Shown here in pieces: positions 5,292 to 5,303 of a stretch of 5,303 nucleotides of DNA. The notes beneath the pieces are model-generated. The model made no database searches and had not been told where the DNA came from. It saw nothing but the letters and a program-made list of their open reading frames with translations. Position 1 is the stretch's first letter. Each line of letters starts with the position of its first letter. The stretch is from Firmicutes bacterium CAG:170 (lineage in GTDB: Bacteria; Bacillota; Clostridia; Oscillospirales; Oscillospiraceae): positions 1 to 5,303 of the forward strand of contig FR887082.1 in the NCBI GenBank assembly GCA_000436735.1, given 5' to 3'. A program made the translations under genes and the position numbers.

Positions 5292-5303
5292 GCCGTCACC
5301 GCC
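5256..5303 (-). repeat. Intergenic palindromic repeat, copy B (runs to window edge)
   Basis: This is the oppositely oriented partner of the copy at 40-87, with 81 percent ungapped identity, located upstream of gyrA. It contains the hairpin GCGCC-TTC-GGCGC (5276-5264). The match is still continuing at the last base of the window, so the element may extend beyond it. The differences from copy A include clustered changes between conserved blocks and one change in the hairpin loop, with both stem arms unchanged. Confidence 0.6.

Noticed and set aside
5281..5294. Adjacent EcoRI (GAATTC) and AscI (GGCGCGCC) sites resembling a cloning polylinker
   Set aside because: The stretch aligns with the natural repeat copy at 49-62 on the other side of the operon (CGGCGC and CCGAA are shared), so it is better explained as genomic repeat than vector sequence.

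Overview
The window looks like chromosomal DNA from a GC-rich member of the Firmicutes, most likely an anaerobic clostridial lineage of the Oscillospiraceae/Ruminococcaceae type. This rests on the strong AGGAG-type ribosome binding sites, a roughly 650-residue methionyl-tRNA synthetase with a fused C-terminal tRNA-binding domain, the wording of the GyrA motifs, and GC-ending codons. The taxonomic call is an inference from protein style, not a database match.

All three protein-coding genes lie on the minus strand and read right to left: gyrA (5194 to 2606, DNA gyrase subunit A), rnhA (2609 to 2172, ribonuclease HI) and metG (2125 to 152, methionyl-tRNA synthetase). gyrA and rnhA overlap by 4 bases in an ATGA junction, and rnhA has no good Shine-Dalgarno sequence of its own, so its translation is probably coupled to gyrA. 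metG follows after 46 bases with its own ribosome binding site. A strong rho-independent terminator (139 to 114) sits just past the metG stop. The three genes therefore look like one transcription unit joining supercoiling control, removal of RNA-DNA hybrids and methionine charging.

The two non-coding ends (1-151 and 5195-5303) hold the less ordinary material. An approximately 48-base GC-rich hairpin-forming sequence at 40-87 on the plus strand recurs on the minus strand at 5303-5256 with 39 of 48 identities and no gaps. It thus flands the operon as two oppositely oriented copies of what looks like a dispersed intergenic palindromic repeat. The gyrA leader also has a short stem that could mask its Shine-Dalgarno sequence. 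The downstream end carries a series of hairpins beyond the main terminator.

No new multi-gene system is visible; this is a housekeeping operon. The points most worth following are the paired repeat, the glutamine at the quinolone-contact position of GyrA, and the translationally coupled gyrA-rnhA pair.
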